From: Flavobacterium sp. LC2016-13
GTDB taxonomy: Bacteria > Bacteroidota > Bacteroidia > Flavobacteriales > Flavobacteriaceae
Reading direction: 5' to 3'
NCBI RefSeq assembly: GCF_009707955.1
Contig: NZ_WMDQ01000003.1
Span: forward strand, 468,670 to 532,669
Length of the DNA: 64,000 bases
Below, in pieces: positions 53,546 through 60,829 of the stretch. The first letter of the stretch is position 1; each line of letters starts with the position of its first letter. The notes beneath the pieces were generated by a model. It was not told where the DNA came from and searched no databases. It was given only the letters and a program-made list of their open reading frames with translations. The position numbers and the translations under genes are program-made.

Positions 53546-55009
53546 CTACAATTTGCTAATATAACTTCCGTACATATCTTTAAACTGATGTCCTTGTGCA
53601 AAACGATCTTTGCTTAATTTTTTATATTCAACTAATCCCCATAAAATAAATTCTTTGAAGAAATATTGATCATTTTTATCTAATTGAGGTTGGTATTTTT
53701 TTAATATTATATCCAACGGTGTTACTTCATCTAAAATAGCTTTATATTCTTTGTCTGATGCATCATCTAATAATTCGAAACCACTTTCTGCGAAGAACCA
53801 TTCTATTAAGTCTGAATAAGGCGTTTTTGCGTCTGGTTTTTCAAGCTTTTCTATTTTAGGTAAAAGTGTTGGGAATAAAGTTCTGATTGCAGAACCTATT
53901 AAATTTTGTGCAACTGCTGCAGCTCCCTCCTGCTCTCCTTCATAAACTAATTCTACTTTTCCGGTAATGGCAGGAATAATTCCGATGAAATCAGACAAAC
54001 GTAAAGTTGTTTTATCAACTCCGGATTTTAGTGCGCGGCGTTCTGCTGTGCTCATTAAATTTTCAAAAGCTGTAATACTCATTCTGGCACTTACACCACT
54101 TTTATTATCTATGTATTCGCTGTCTCTGGCTTCAAAACTTATTTGTTCCAGAATATCTTTGGCTAAACTTGGTACATAAACTAATTTATGTTGTGTTTCA
54201 TCAAGTTTCGCTTCCTGTTCTGTAATTGTTCTTGCAATGGCAACGCTTTCAGGATAATGCGTTAGTATTTGAGAACCAATTCTATCTTTTAATGGTGTAA
54301 CAATGCTTCCGCGATTGGTATAATCTTCAGGATTTGCGGTAAAGATAAACTGCATATCCAACGGCATTCTTAACTTAAATCCACGAATTTGAATATCGCC
54401 CTCTTGCAGAATATTAAACAATGCTACCTGAATTCTGGCTTGTAAATCTGGTAATTCGTTGATAACAAAAATACAACGGTTTGCTCTCGGAATCATTCCG
54501 AAGTGAATTACACGATCATCGGCATACGATAATTTTAAATTGGCTGCTTTTATAGGGTCAACATCACCAATTAAATCGGCAACGGTAACATCCGGCGTTG
54601 CTAATTTTTCAAAGAAACGTTCGTTTCTGTGCAACCAAGAAATTGGTGTTTCATCTCCTTTTTCATCGATAATATCTTTTGCAAAACGAGAAATCGGATT
54701 TAACGGATCGTCATTGATTTCAGAATCAGCAACAAACGGAATATATTCATCTAATAATTCGATCATTTTACGAGCCAATCGTGTTTTTGCCTGTCCACGA
54801 AGTCCTAATAAATTGATGTTATGACGCGATAAAATAGCACGTTCTAATTCTGGAATTACGGTGTTTTCGAAACCATGAACACCTTCAAAAACTGGTTTCC
54901 CCGATTTTATTTTTTCACGAAGATTATTTCGCAATTCGTCTTTGATGCTTATACTTTTATATCCTGAGGCCTTTAATTGGCCTAATGTTTTTATGTTTTC
55001 TATTTTCAT
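53546..55009 (-). CDS. MoxR/magnesium chelatase-type AAA+ ATPase
   Basis: This encodes 487 residues. The N-terminal extension is followed by Walker A-like LLGLRGQAKTRLARKMI (~75-90; GQAKTR instead of GxxGK[ST]R), Walker B IFVINELPDLQARIQVALFN and sensor 1 FIFTANPEDYTNRGSIV. This is the BchI/MoxR-like family that pairs with VWA proteins. It is downstream of such a VWA gene on the same strand, with 175 bp between. Likely an ATP-driven remodelling or metal-insertion partner; actual target unknown. Confidence 0.85.
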   Translation of the reverse strand: MKIENIKTLGQLKASGYKSISIKDELRNNLREKIKSGKPVFEGVHGFENTVIPELERAILSRHNINLLGLRGQAKTRLARKMIELLDEYIPFVADSEINDDPLNPISRFAKDIIDEKGDETPISWLHRNERFFEKLATPDVTVADLIGDVDPIKAANLKLSYADDRVIHFGMIPRANRCIFVINELPDLQARIQVALFNILQEGDIQIRGFKLRMPLDMQFIFTANPEDYTNRGSIVTPLKDRIGSQILTHYPESVAIARTITEQEAKLDETQHKLVYVPSLAKDILEQISFEARDSEYIDNKSGVSARMSITAFENLMSTAERRALKSGVDKTTLRLSDFIGIIPAITGKVELVYEGEQEGAAAVAQNLIGSAIRTLFPTLLPKIEKLEKPDAKTPYSDLIEWFFAESGFELLDDASDKEYKAILDEVTPLDIILKKYQPQLDKNDQYFFKEFILWGLVEYKKLSKDRFAQGHQFKDMYGSYISKL

Positions 55010-55103
55010 ATTATTTATTTAAAAATTGAAAGATTTAATGATTCAATTTATTTTTTGTTCCTTTATTTTTGATAAGTCCTACCTCTTTGTGTATTAACTG
55101 TGA

Positions 55104-55130
55104 GGAGACGCACTGCTGAGCGCCTCTACG
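55104..55130. repeat. GACGCAC-type hairpin
   Basis: GAGACGCACTGCTGAGCGCC followed by TCTACG. It is a relative of the perfect hairpin at 31112-31131. Confidence 0.5.
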
Positions 55131-55184
55131 ATATGCGAAACCAAAAAAACTTTGTCCCTTTGCAACTATGAACCTTTGAACCTA

Positions 55185-56303
55185 TTATCTAACTCTTTTC
55201 TTCCTATTAGTCTCATAATCTTCAAAAATCATTTCGCCCAAACCTTTTAATCCGGTATAAAATGCTTTTCCCTGATTGGCTTCTGTAAAATGATTGACAA
55301 AACGCTGTAAATACGGATCGTTTGCAATCATAAATGTTGTAATCGGAATGTGTAATTTTCTGGCTTGTTGTGCTTGTGTATAACATTTATCGACAATATA
55401 TTCATCAAGTCCGTTACTGTTCATATAATAGGAACCATCACGCTCGCGAACGCAACTTGGCTTTCCGTCGGTAATCATGAAAATTTGCTTGTTTGTATTT
55501 CGCTTTCTTCGCAAAATATCCATCGCCAATTGCAAACCTGCAACTGTATTGGTATGATATGGACCAACTTGCAGATATGGTAAATCTTTAATCGGAATTG
55601 TCCAGGCGTCGTTTCCAAAAACCAAAATATCCAAAGTATCTTTTGGATAACGGGTTGTGATTAATTCTGCCAAAGCCATTGCAACTTTTTTGGCAGGCGT
55701 GATTCTGTCTTCGCCGTATAAAATCATACTGTGGCTAATGTCGATCATCAAAACTGTACTCATTTGGGCTTTGTATTGCGTTTCTTCAACTACCAAATCA
55801 TTTTCAGTTAGCATGAAACTTTCTACACCATTGTTTATTTGTGCATTTCGTAAACTCTCGGTTAATGAGATACGCTCTAAACCATCCCCAAAATTAAATT
55901 CACGGAATTCTCCGGTATGTTCATCGCCATTTCCGGCATGTTTTGTTTTATGATTTCCGTTTCCGGAACGCTTCAAATTTCCGAAAATCTGATCTAAAGC
56001 CTGCTGACGAATCGCACGTTCTGTTTTAGCAGTAATACCAAAACCTCCGGTTCCGTCTTCTTTAACCTCGTCTTTTATGTAACCTTTCTTTTTTAAATCT
56101 TCGATAAAATCATCGATTGTGTAGTGCTCATCCGTCAGTTTATATTCTTTATCTAACTCCCGAAGCCAGTCTATAGCTTCATCAAAATCGCCCGAAGTAT
56201 GGGTGATTAGCTCTTTGAATATACCAAAAAGTTTTTCAAACGGAGACTGAAATGGGGCTTCGTACGACTTAAAATAAAAACCTTTTTTAAATTCTTTTTT
56301 CAT
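55185..56303 (-). CDS. VWA domain protein (partner of the MoxR-type ATPase)
   Basis: This encodes 372 residues. The C-terminal von Willebrand A domain begins TVLMIDISHSMILYGEDRIT with the MIDAS motif DISHS, and continues KDTLDILVFGNDAWTIP and IFMITDGKPSCVRERDGSYY. The N-terminal ~170 residues are charged and helical (KELDKEYKLTDEHYTIDDFI). It resembles BchD/CoxE-type partners of MoxR ATPases. It is directly upstream of the ATPase gene in the same direction. Confidence 0.87.
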   Translation of the reverse strand: MKKEFKKGFYFKSYEAPFQSPFEKLFGIFKELITHTSGDFDEAIDWLRELDKEYKLTDEHYTIDDFIEDLKKKGYIKDEVKEDGTGGFGITAKTERAIRQQALDQIFGNLKRSGNGNHKTKHAGNGDEHTGEFREFNFGDGLERISLTESLRNAQINNGVESFMLTENDLVVEETQYKAQMSTVLMIDISHSMILYGEDRITPAKKVAMALAELITTRYPKDTLDILVFGNDAWTIPIKDLPYLQVGPYHTNTVAGLQLAMDILRRKRNTNKQIFMITDGKPSCVRERDGSYYMNSNGLDEYIVDKCYTQAQQARKLHIPITTFMIANDPYLQRFVNHFTEANQGKAFYTGLKGLGEMIFEDYETNRKKRVR

Positions 56304-56409
56304 AATTCTAAAATTACACTATTTTAGAATTACGAAAAAAGAAACGTTTATTAATTTTTAGTTAAAATATTGAAACAAAATAGGTTGAAATTCCTTATAA
56401 ATCTAGCAA

Positions 56410-56790
56410 TTATTCAAACTTTCCGTCAACATAATACCAAGAATCATTTTCGAATTTAAAAGTCGAAAATTCATAATGGGTTTGTGGTTTATTATTAGCA
56501 TCTAAAAAATAGGCTTTAAATTCGACTGTATCTTCTGATGAACTTAAAATTTCTAATTTTTGCCATTTATTACTCGTTGCCCATTTTAAAATTTCAGTTT
56601 TAGAGTAATATTGTCTTTCAGAAACATGGGTAGTTTCTAAAAGATAATCGGCATTATGAGTTGCATAAGCCGAATATCTGGAGCGCATTAATGCTAACGC
56701 TGTCGGAGCTTTTTGATTGTTTTCAAGATACAATCCACAGCAGTTTTCAAATGGTAAACCTGTATCGCAAAAGCATTTTTTATTCTCCAT
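56410..56790 (-). CDS. YchJ family SEC-C motif protein
   Basis: This encodes about 126 residues from MENKKCFCDTGLPFENCCG; a start six codons upstream (56808) is possible. The SEC-C zinc motif C-F-C...CC is N-terminal (residues ~6-16), then a conserved LMRSRYSAYATHNADYLLET (YchJ middle domain). A small zinc-binding protein of unknown role. It overlaps the previous gene by about 11 bp and is in one operon with it. Confidence 0.85.
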   Translation of the reverse strand: MENKKCFCDTGLPFENCCGLYLENNQKAPTALALMRSRYSAYATHNADYLLETTHVSERQYYSKTEILKWATSNKWQKLEILSSSEDTVEFKAYFLDANNKPQTHYEFSTFKFENDSWYYVDGKFE

Positions 56791-57007
56791 CAACTGGTTC
56801 TTCTCCATTAATCTTTACATGTAACTGATTCAATAAAACCTGATAACGGCTAATTTCTCTTAAATCTTCGTCTTCTTCTGCATGATCCAGCATTTCGTCT
56901 AAAGTTTCATTTACTTCAAGCAATTTGTTATTAGCTTCTCTATCATTCTTTGCAGCGATTAAATCAATGATTTCCTGTACGCTTGCTTTTAAATCTTCAA
57001 ATTTCAT
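56780..57007 (-). CDS. Small acidic helical protein
   Basis: This encodes 75 residues beginning MKFEDLKASVQEIIDLIAAK, with a highly acidic middle (MLDHAEEDEDLREI) and no membrane segment. Coiled-coil-like. It is cotranscribed with the YchJ-family gene, which it overlaps. Not recognised further. Confidence 0.68.
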   Translation of the reverse strand: MKFEDLKASVQEIIDLIAAKNDREANNKLLEVNETLDEMLDHAEEDEDLREISRYQVLLNQLHVKINGEEPVDGE

Positions 57008-57101
57008 ATTTTATTTTTTGTTTCATGTTTCACCTTTTCTTTGTTTTATGTTTTTATCCTTGCGAACTTGAAACCTGAAACAAAGAAAACCTGAAACTAT
57101 T

Positions 57102-57251
57102 TTAATTTTCTTCTTTTTTGTCTTCGTTGAACTTTTTTATAATTTCTTTCAACTTTTCTTTACGTGCAATTTCGGCCTGTTTTACTTTATTTTGGGCTTT
57201 GTGCAATTTGTCATTGTGCTTTTTGATATTCCTTTCGTTGTTGCGTCCCAT
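57102..57251 (-). CDS. 49-residue very basic helical peptide
   Basis: The frame is MGRNNERNIKKHNDKLHKAQ then NKVKQAEIARKEKLK and ends FNEDKKEEN. The start ATG overlaps the stop of the gene 57251-57793 (TAATG), so it is probably coupled to it. Lys-rich N-terminal part, acidic C terminus; likely one long alpha-helix. Function unknown. Confidence 0.55.
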   Translation of the reverse strand: MGRNNERNIKKHNDKLHKAQNKVKQAEIARKEKLKEIIKKFNEDKKEEN

Positions 57252-57793
57252 TATATTTCTCTTTTAATTTCGTCTAAAGTTTTCTCTGTATAAATTAATT
57301 CATTGATAATTTCCTTTCGTAAGTCATCAATATTATCATAATCAAAATACTTTGCCCAGGAAGTTAATTGCTGTAAATTCCTGATTTGTTTGATTCGTTT
57401 TGTGGTCTCAAAACTGGTTCGCAAAATTGCTTTTTGATCGTAATCCGGATTTTTTTTGTGTTGATACGTTACCAGATTTTTATCAAAATCAGCTTCTATA
57501 TAATATAGTTTTTCTTCTGCATTATCAGGATAAAATTCGTTCCAAGCAGCAAAACCTATTTTAGTTTTCGATTCTGTTTCGGGTTCACGCGCCACCAAAC
57601 GCCATTTACTATTCGCTAATCTTCCCCAATGATTCGAAACGCGATACATTCCGGCTTCGGTATAATAATAGGTACTTCCTGCTTTACTTTCAAACTGTTT
57701 CTTTAAACCTTCAATTTCAACCGGAAGCACTTCATGAAAAACACAAAAGGTATTTTTGAAAGAATTTGGATGTGGCTTAAAGTTTTTTTGCAT
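57251..57793 (-). CDS. Hypothetical protein (leaderless start)
   Basis: This encodes about 180 residues from the ATG at 57793 (MQKNFKPHPNSFKNTFCVFH). It is soluble, mixed alpha/beta, with TYYYTEAGMYRVSNHWGRLA in the middle. The -7 box TATATTTG (57797-57804) ends 3 nt before this ATG, so the mRNA should start at or near the ATG. The longer frame starting at TTG (57799) overlaps that box and is rejected. Family not recognised. Confidence 0.65.
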   Translation of the reverse strand: MQKNFKPHPNSFKNTFCVFHEVLPVEIEGLKKQFESKAGSTYYYTEAGMYRVSNHWGRLANSKWRLVAREPETESKTKIGFAAWNEFYPDNAEEKLYYIEADFDKNLVTYQHKKNPDYDQKAILRTSFETTKRIKQIRNLQQLTSWAKYFDYDNIDDLRKEIINELIYTEKTLDEIKREI

Positions 57794-57796
57794 GTG

Positions 57797-57804
57797 CAAA
57801 TATA
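57797..57804 (-). promoter_or_regulatory. -7 box abutting the ATG of the leaderless gene
   Basis: CAAATATA on plus, TATATTTG on minus, a perfect TAnnTTTG. Divergent from the box at 57846. Confidence 0.55.
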
Positions 57805-57845
57805 CTCAGATTGTCAAGAACTCCCTAAAACAAACATAAATTGAT

Positions 57846-57853
57846 TAACTTTG
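57846..57853 (+). promoter_or_regulatory. -7 box TAACTTTG
   Basis: Perfect TAnnTTTG, 27 nt before the ATG at 57880. It forms a divergent pair with the box at 57797-57804. Confidence 0.55.
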
Positions 57854-57879
57854 CATATTCAATTTTAAATAAAAAAGTC

Positions 57880-58131
57880 ATGTCTAAAGATTCACACGAA
57901 AAAATGTTGCAAAAAGGAGTTTATACCGGCATCATAGAAAAAGATGAAAACAACAATTATTTCTGTGGTGAATATCTTCTAGATTATAAAATTGCTCATA
58001 CGAATCATACGGTAGGTGAATTGATTACGATTAAATCTGTTATCGAAAACCCGAGTGATATCAGTTATGATAAATATCCTAAAAAGTCTAAGAACTTCCA
58101 TAAAGCTAATAATAAGCCGGAGGATAAATAA
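57880..58131 (+). CDS. Small hypothetical protein
   Basis: This encodes 83 residues starting MSKDSHEKMLQKGVYTGIIE, charged and soluble, ending NFHKANNKPEDK. The ATG at 57880 follows a TAACTTTG -7 box by 26 nt; the longer frame from 57841 starts before the promoter and is rejected. Probably monocistronic. Family not recognised. Confidence 0.65.
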   Translation: MSKDSHEKMLQKGVYTGIIEKDENNNYFCGEYLLDYKIAHTNHTVGELITIKSVIENPSDISYDKYPKKSKNFHKANNKPEDK

Positions 58132-58138
58132 TATTTTT

Positions 58139-58170
58139 GTTTCAGGTTTCAGGTTTCAGGTTTCAGGTTT
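58139..58170. repeat. Tandem TTTCAGG repeats
   Basis: The heptamer TTTCAGG is repeated four times in a row, followed by TTTG. It is the reverse complement of the CCTGAAA repeats at 36102-36141. Confidence 0.7.
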
Positions 58171-58327
58171 GAAATGAGAAAAAAGTTTAACCGCAAAGTT
58201 CACAAAGATTCTCGCACTTTCCGGTAAAAAATTATTCATTGTTCTGTTTTACATCTAACTTCAAACATTTAACAAATAACTTTTTAGAATATTTTTTCTA
58301 TGAAAAGTAAAAAGTTAAAAAAAAGTG

Positions 58328-58335
58328 TACCTTTG
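58328..58335 (+). promoter_or_regulatory. -7 box TACCTTTG
   Basis: Perfect TAnnTTTG, 69 nt before the KTSC gene's start. Confidence 0.5.
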
Positions 58336-58404
58336 CAAAAAATTTGTCTTTTTGAACAATTAATTTCAATTTCAAACTAATAGACAAGTAGTTACCTTTT
58401 ATTT

Positions 58405-58845
58405 ATGAAAAAAATAGTTGAATACCGCAAGTTACTAAACGTTGAGAAAACTGCAGAGTTAAAAGATTTAAAAACCATTTATCGTAATGCGATGAAAGAA
58501 TCTCATCCTGATAAATTTCAAGGCGATGATGCTGGTTTGAAAGCTGCAGAAGAAAAAAGTAAAGCTATTATTGAAGCTTATCACTTTTTGGTAAGTATTA
58601 ATCCTGAAACGATTAAAGCAAATTTACCTGAATATACTGAGACTATCGCGACTGCAACAATTACTGATTATAAATTTGTTGAAGGTCGTTTAATTATCGA
58701 TTTCTCTAACGGAAGCGTTTACGAATACATTAGTGTTCCTAAAGCAACTTACGTGAAAATGGTAAATGCTGATTCTCCTGGAAGATTCGCAAAAAGACAC
58801 ATTCTTAACTCTTTTACATGGAGAAAGAAAACAAATCAAGAATAG
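58405..58845 (+). CDS. J-domain plus KTSC domain protein
   Basis: This encodes 146 residues. The N-terminal J-domain has YRKLLNVEKTAELKDLKTIY (helix II) and the HPD motif in MKESHPDKFQGDD, ~33-38. After a linker, a KTSC domain at ~85-140: DYKFVEGRLIIDFSNGSVYE then YISVPKATYVKMVNADSPGR and FAKRHIL. The J-domain recruits Hsp70 (DnaK); the KTSC domain is of unknown function but often found with nucleic-acid-related proteins. A rare fusion. Confidence 0.87.
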   Translation: MKKIVEYRKLLNVEKTAELKDLKTIYRNAMKESHPDKFQGDDAGLKAAEEKSKAIIEAYHFLVSINPETIKANLPEYTETIATATITDYKFVEGRLIIDFSNGSVYEYISVPKATYVKMVNADSPGRFAKRHILNSFTWRKKTNQE

Positions 58846-59062
58846 ATTTATACTATAATATCTATAAAAGCATTCTGGCAACAGAGTGCTTTTTTTATGC
58901 TTAAAATTTAAAAAATTATATATTTTAATTTTAAATAATCATATAATTGAAAGTTTTAAGTCAAATTTAGTCAACAAACACGCTGAAAACATGCTAATTA
59001 AGCACTAAAAAACTATAACAAAATTTTAGGTTACAAAATTCTTTATGTTTTATATTTTTAGA

Positions 59063-59070
59063 TACTTTTG
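59063..59070 (+). promoter_or_regulatory. -7 box TACTTTTG of the TlpA-type gene
   Basis: Perfect TAnnTTTG, 34 nt before the start at 59105; a TTTA 17 nt upstream could serve as -33. Confidence 0.5.
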
Positions 59071-59104
59071 TTGCACAAATCAATTAACTAATTAATTTTT
59101 TATA

Positions 59105-60271
59105 ATGAAAAAAATACTTTTTTTACTTACCGCTTCTGTAGCGATAATTTCATGCAGCAAAGTTAAAGACGGAGAATACCTAATTACAGGAACTGCAACA
59201 GGAATTGAAAACGGAAAAACGATCATTCTTCAAGGTCAGGACCCAACTACAAAAATGCCATTAGCTCTTGATACAGTAAAGGTTGAAAATGGTAAATTTG
59301 AAATTAAAGGAAAAGTAACTGAACCAGCTTTTCATACTTTAATTCTTCAAGGTGCAAACGGACCAATTCCTTTCATCTTAGAAACTGGAGAAATTAAAAT
59401 TGCAATTGATAAAGATAGTATCCATAAATCTAAAATTTCTGGAACTTACAATAATGACGAGTATGTAAAATTCAATGATGATCTTACAAAAACTCAGAAA
59501 AAATTAATTGATTTTCAGAAAAAGAATACTCAGAAAATGCAAACTGCTCAACAAGCTCAGGATACAGCAACTATCAATGGTTTGATGAAAGAATACATGG
59601 TTATTCAAACTGAAGTACAAGCAGATTCTAAAAAGAAATATGAAGGTTATGCTGAAAGTCACCCAAAAGCATTAATTTCTGCTTTAATCATTCAAAGTAT
59701 GTTAAATGATCCAAGTGCTGATGTAAAGAAAGTAGAGACTTTATACAACGCATTAGATGAGTCATTGAAAAACAGTACTCCTGGTAAAGAAATTAAAAAC
59801 AAACTAGGTCAAGCAAAAATGCCTGCAGTTGGTGCAACAGCTCCTCCTGTTGGTAGTGCTAAATGAAGAGCCGATTTTTCAGCACCAAATCCTGAAGGAA
59901 AAGTAATTTCGCTTAAAGAAAGTTTAGGTAAAGTAACTATCGTTGATTTTTGGGCTTCATGGTGCGGACCATGCAGAAAAGAAAATCCAAATGTTGTAGC
60001 TATCTACAAAGAATTACATTCTAAAGGATTAAATATTATTGGCGTATCATTAGATAAAGAAAAAAGCAAGTGGACAGAAGCTATTGCAAAAGATGGTTTA
60101 ACCTGGACACATGTTTCGAACCTAAAATTTTGGGACGAACCAATTGCTAAACAATACAACGTTGAATCAATTCCGGCAACTTTTATTCTTGATGCATCAG
60201 GAAATGTAGTTGCTCAAGACTTAAGAGGTCCTGAATTAAGAGCGAAAATATTAGAGCTTTTAGCTAAATAA
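59105..60271 (+). pseudogene. TlpA-type disulfide reductase (DUF4369 plus thioredoxin domain) with in-frame TGA
   Basis: One frame runs from ATG 59105 to TAA 60269-60271 with a single TGA at 59864-59866. The first 253 codons encode a lipoprotein signal (IISCSKVKDG) and a DUF4369 domain (YLITGTATGIENGKTIILQG), with a helical part. After ...PPVGSAK and TGA the frame continues RADFSAPNPEGKVISLKESL and VDFWASWCGPCRKENP, a complete TlpA thioredoxin fold ending ILELLAK. No usable start precedes the second half. So the gene is either broken, read through, or mis-sequenced. A full TlpA protein would have ~388 residues. Confidence 0.85.
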
Positions 60272-60290
60272 TACCAATATTCAGAATAAA

Positions 60291-60323
60291 ACAAAAAAAT
60301 CTCCCTAGTGGAGATTTTTTTAT
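60291..60323 (+). terminator. Terminator AAATCTCC / GGAGATTT
   Basis: AAAAAAATCTCC-CTAGT-GGAGATTTTTTT, 20 bp after the stop of the TlpA-type frame. It is intact, in agreement with the second half having belonged to the same gene. Confidence 0.82.
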
Positions 60324-60387
60324 TTTATTCAATACCAATGAATTAAAAAATACTTTTAAAATTACTTAAAATTAATTGCAATTTTAC

Positions 60388-60418
60388 TTTGTAAACCTCG
60401 AAAACGTTTATATATTTG
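60388..60418 (+). promoter_or_regulatory. Promoter of tRNA-Tyr
   Basis: TTTG (60388-60391), 19-nt spacer, TATATTTG (60411-60418). It matches the Bacteroidota consensus TTTG-N19-TAnnTTTG exactly. Confidence 0.75.
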
Positions 60419-60457
60419 CAACCGCTTAGAACAACAAGGCGCAACAACGCTGAGATC

Positions 60458-60538
60458 GGGGAGATACTCAAGCGGCCAACGAGGGCAGACTGTAAATCTG
60501 CTGTGAAAACTTCGCAGGTTCGAATCCTGCTCTCCCCA
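60458..60538 (+). tRNA. tRNA-Tyr (GTA anticodon)
   Basis: The acceptor arms GGGGAGA (60458-60464) and TCTCCCC (60531-60537) pair fully. The anticodon loop is CTGTAAA (GTA, Tyr). A long variable arm (TGTGAAAACTTCGC) makes it class II, as expected for bacterial tRNA-Tyr, and the T-loop is GGTTCGAATCC. Discriminator A at 60538; the CCA is not encoded. It is followed by an integrase, a common integration site. Confidence 0.97.
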
Positions 60539-60608
60539 CGGAAAGGCCTAAAAGGCGGAAAACTTAAAGTTTTCAATCTTTTCAAAAAGCCACAAAAAAT
60601 GTCTAAAG

Positions 60609-60643
60609 ACCTGCAAATTCAACGATTTGCAGGTTTTTTTTAT
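60609..60643 (+). terminator. Terminator after tRNA-Tyr
   Basis: ACCTGCAAAT / ATTTGCAGGT around TCAACG, followed by TTTTTTT. Confidence 0.85.
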
Positions 60644-60697
60644 TTTAGGCCTATTTTAAATATTTATAAATACTCACAAAATTAAAGGTGCAGAATC

Positions 60698-60762
60698 GGT
60701 GCACTTTCCGGCGCGCTGAAAAGTGCACCAGAAACAGTAAAAACCCCTTATTTTACAGGGGT
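60698..60762. other. Candidate attachment/control region upstream of int
   Basis: GGTGCACTTTCC (60698-60709) and GAAAAGTGCACC (60718-60729) form a strong hairpin around GGCGCGCT. A second hairpin is AACCCCT...AGGGGTT (60742-60762), followed by two TTAACGA direct repeats (to ~60778). These may be integrase arm sites or control elements. The element's other end is outside the window, so the exact att core cannot be defined. Confidence 0.4.
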
Positions 60763-60829
60763 TAACGAGATTAACGACTTGATTTGGCAGTAATATTATT
60801 CTACATTTATTAATTTAAAAGGTAGGATT

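Noticed and set aside
59864..59866. TGA as selenocysteine codon
   Set aside because: The stop lies in a linker, not at a catalytic Cys; no SECIS-like hairpin follows and the thioredoxin WCGPC motif is intact elsewhere.
60343..60585. 80-codon minus-strand ORF over the tRNA
   Set aside because: It is antisense to tRNA-Tyr and its promoter, with no homology-like features.
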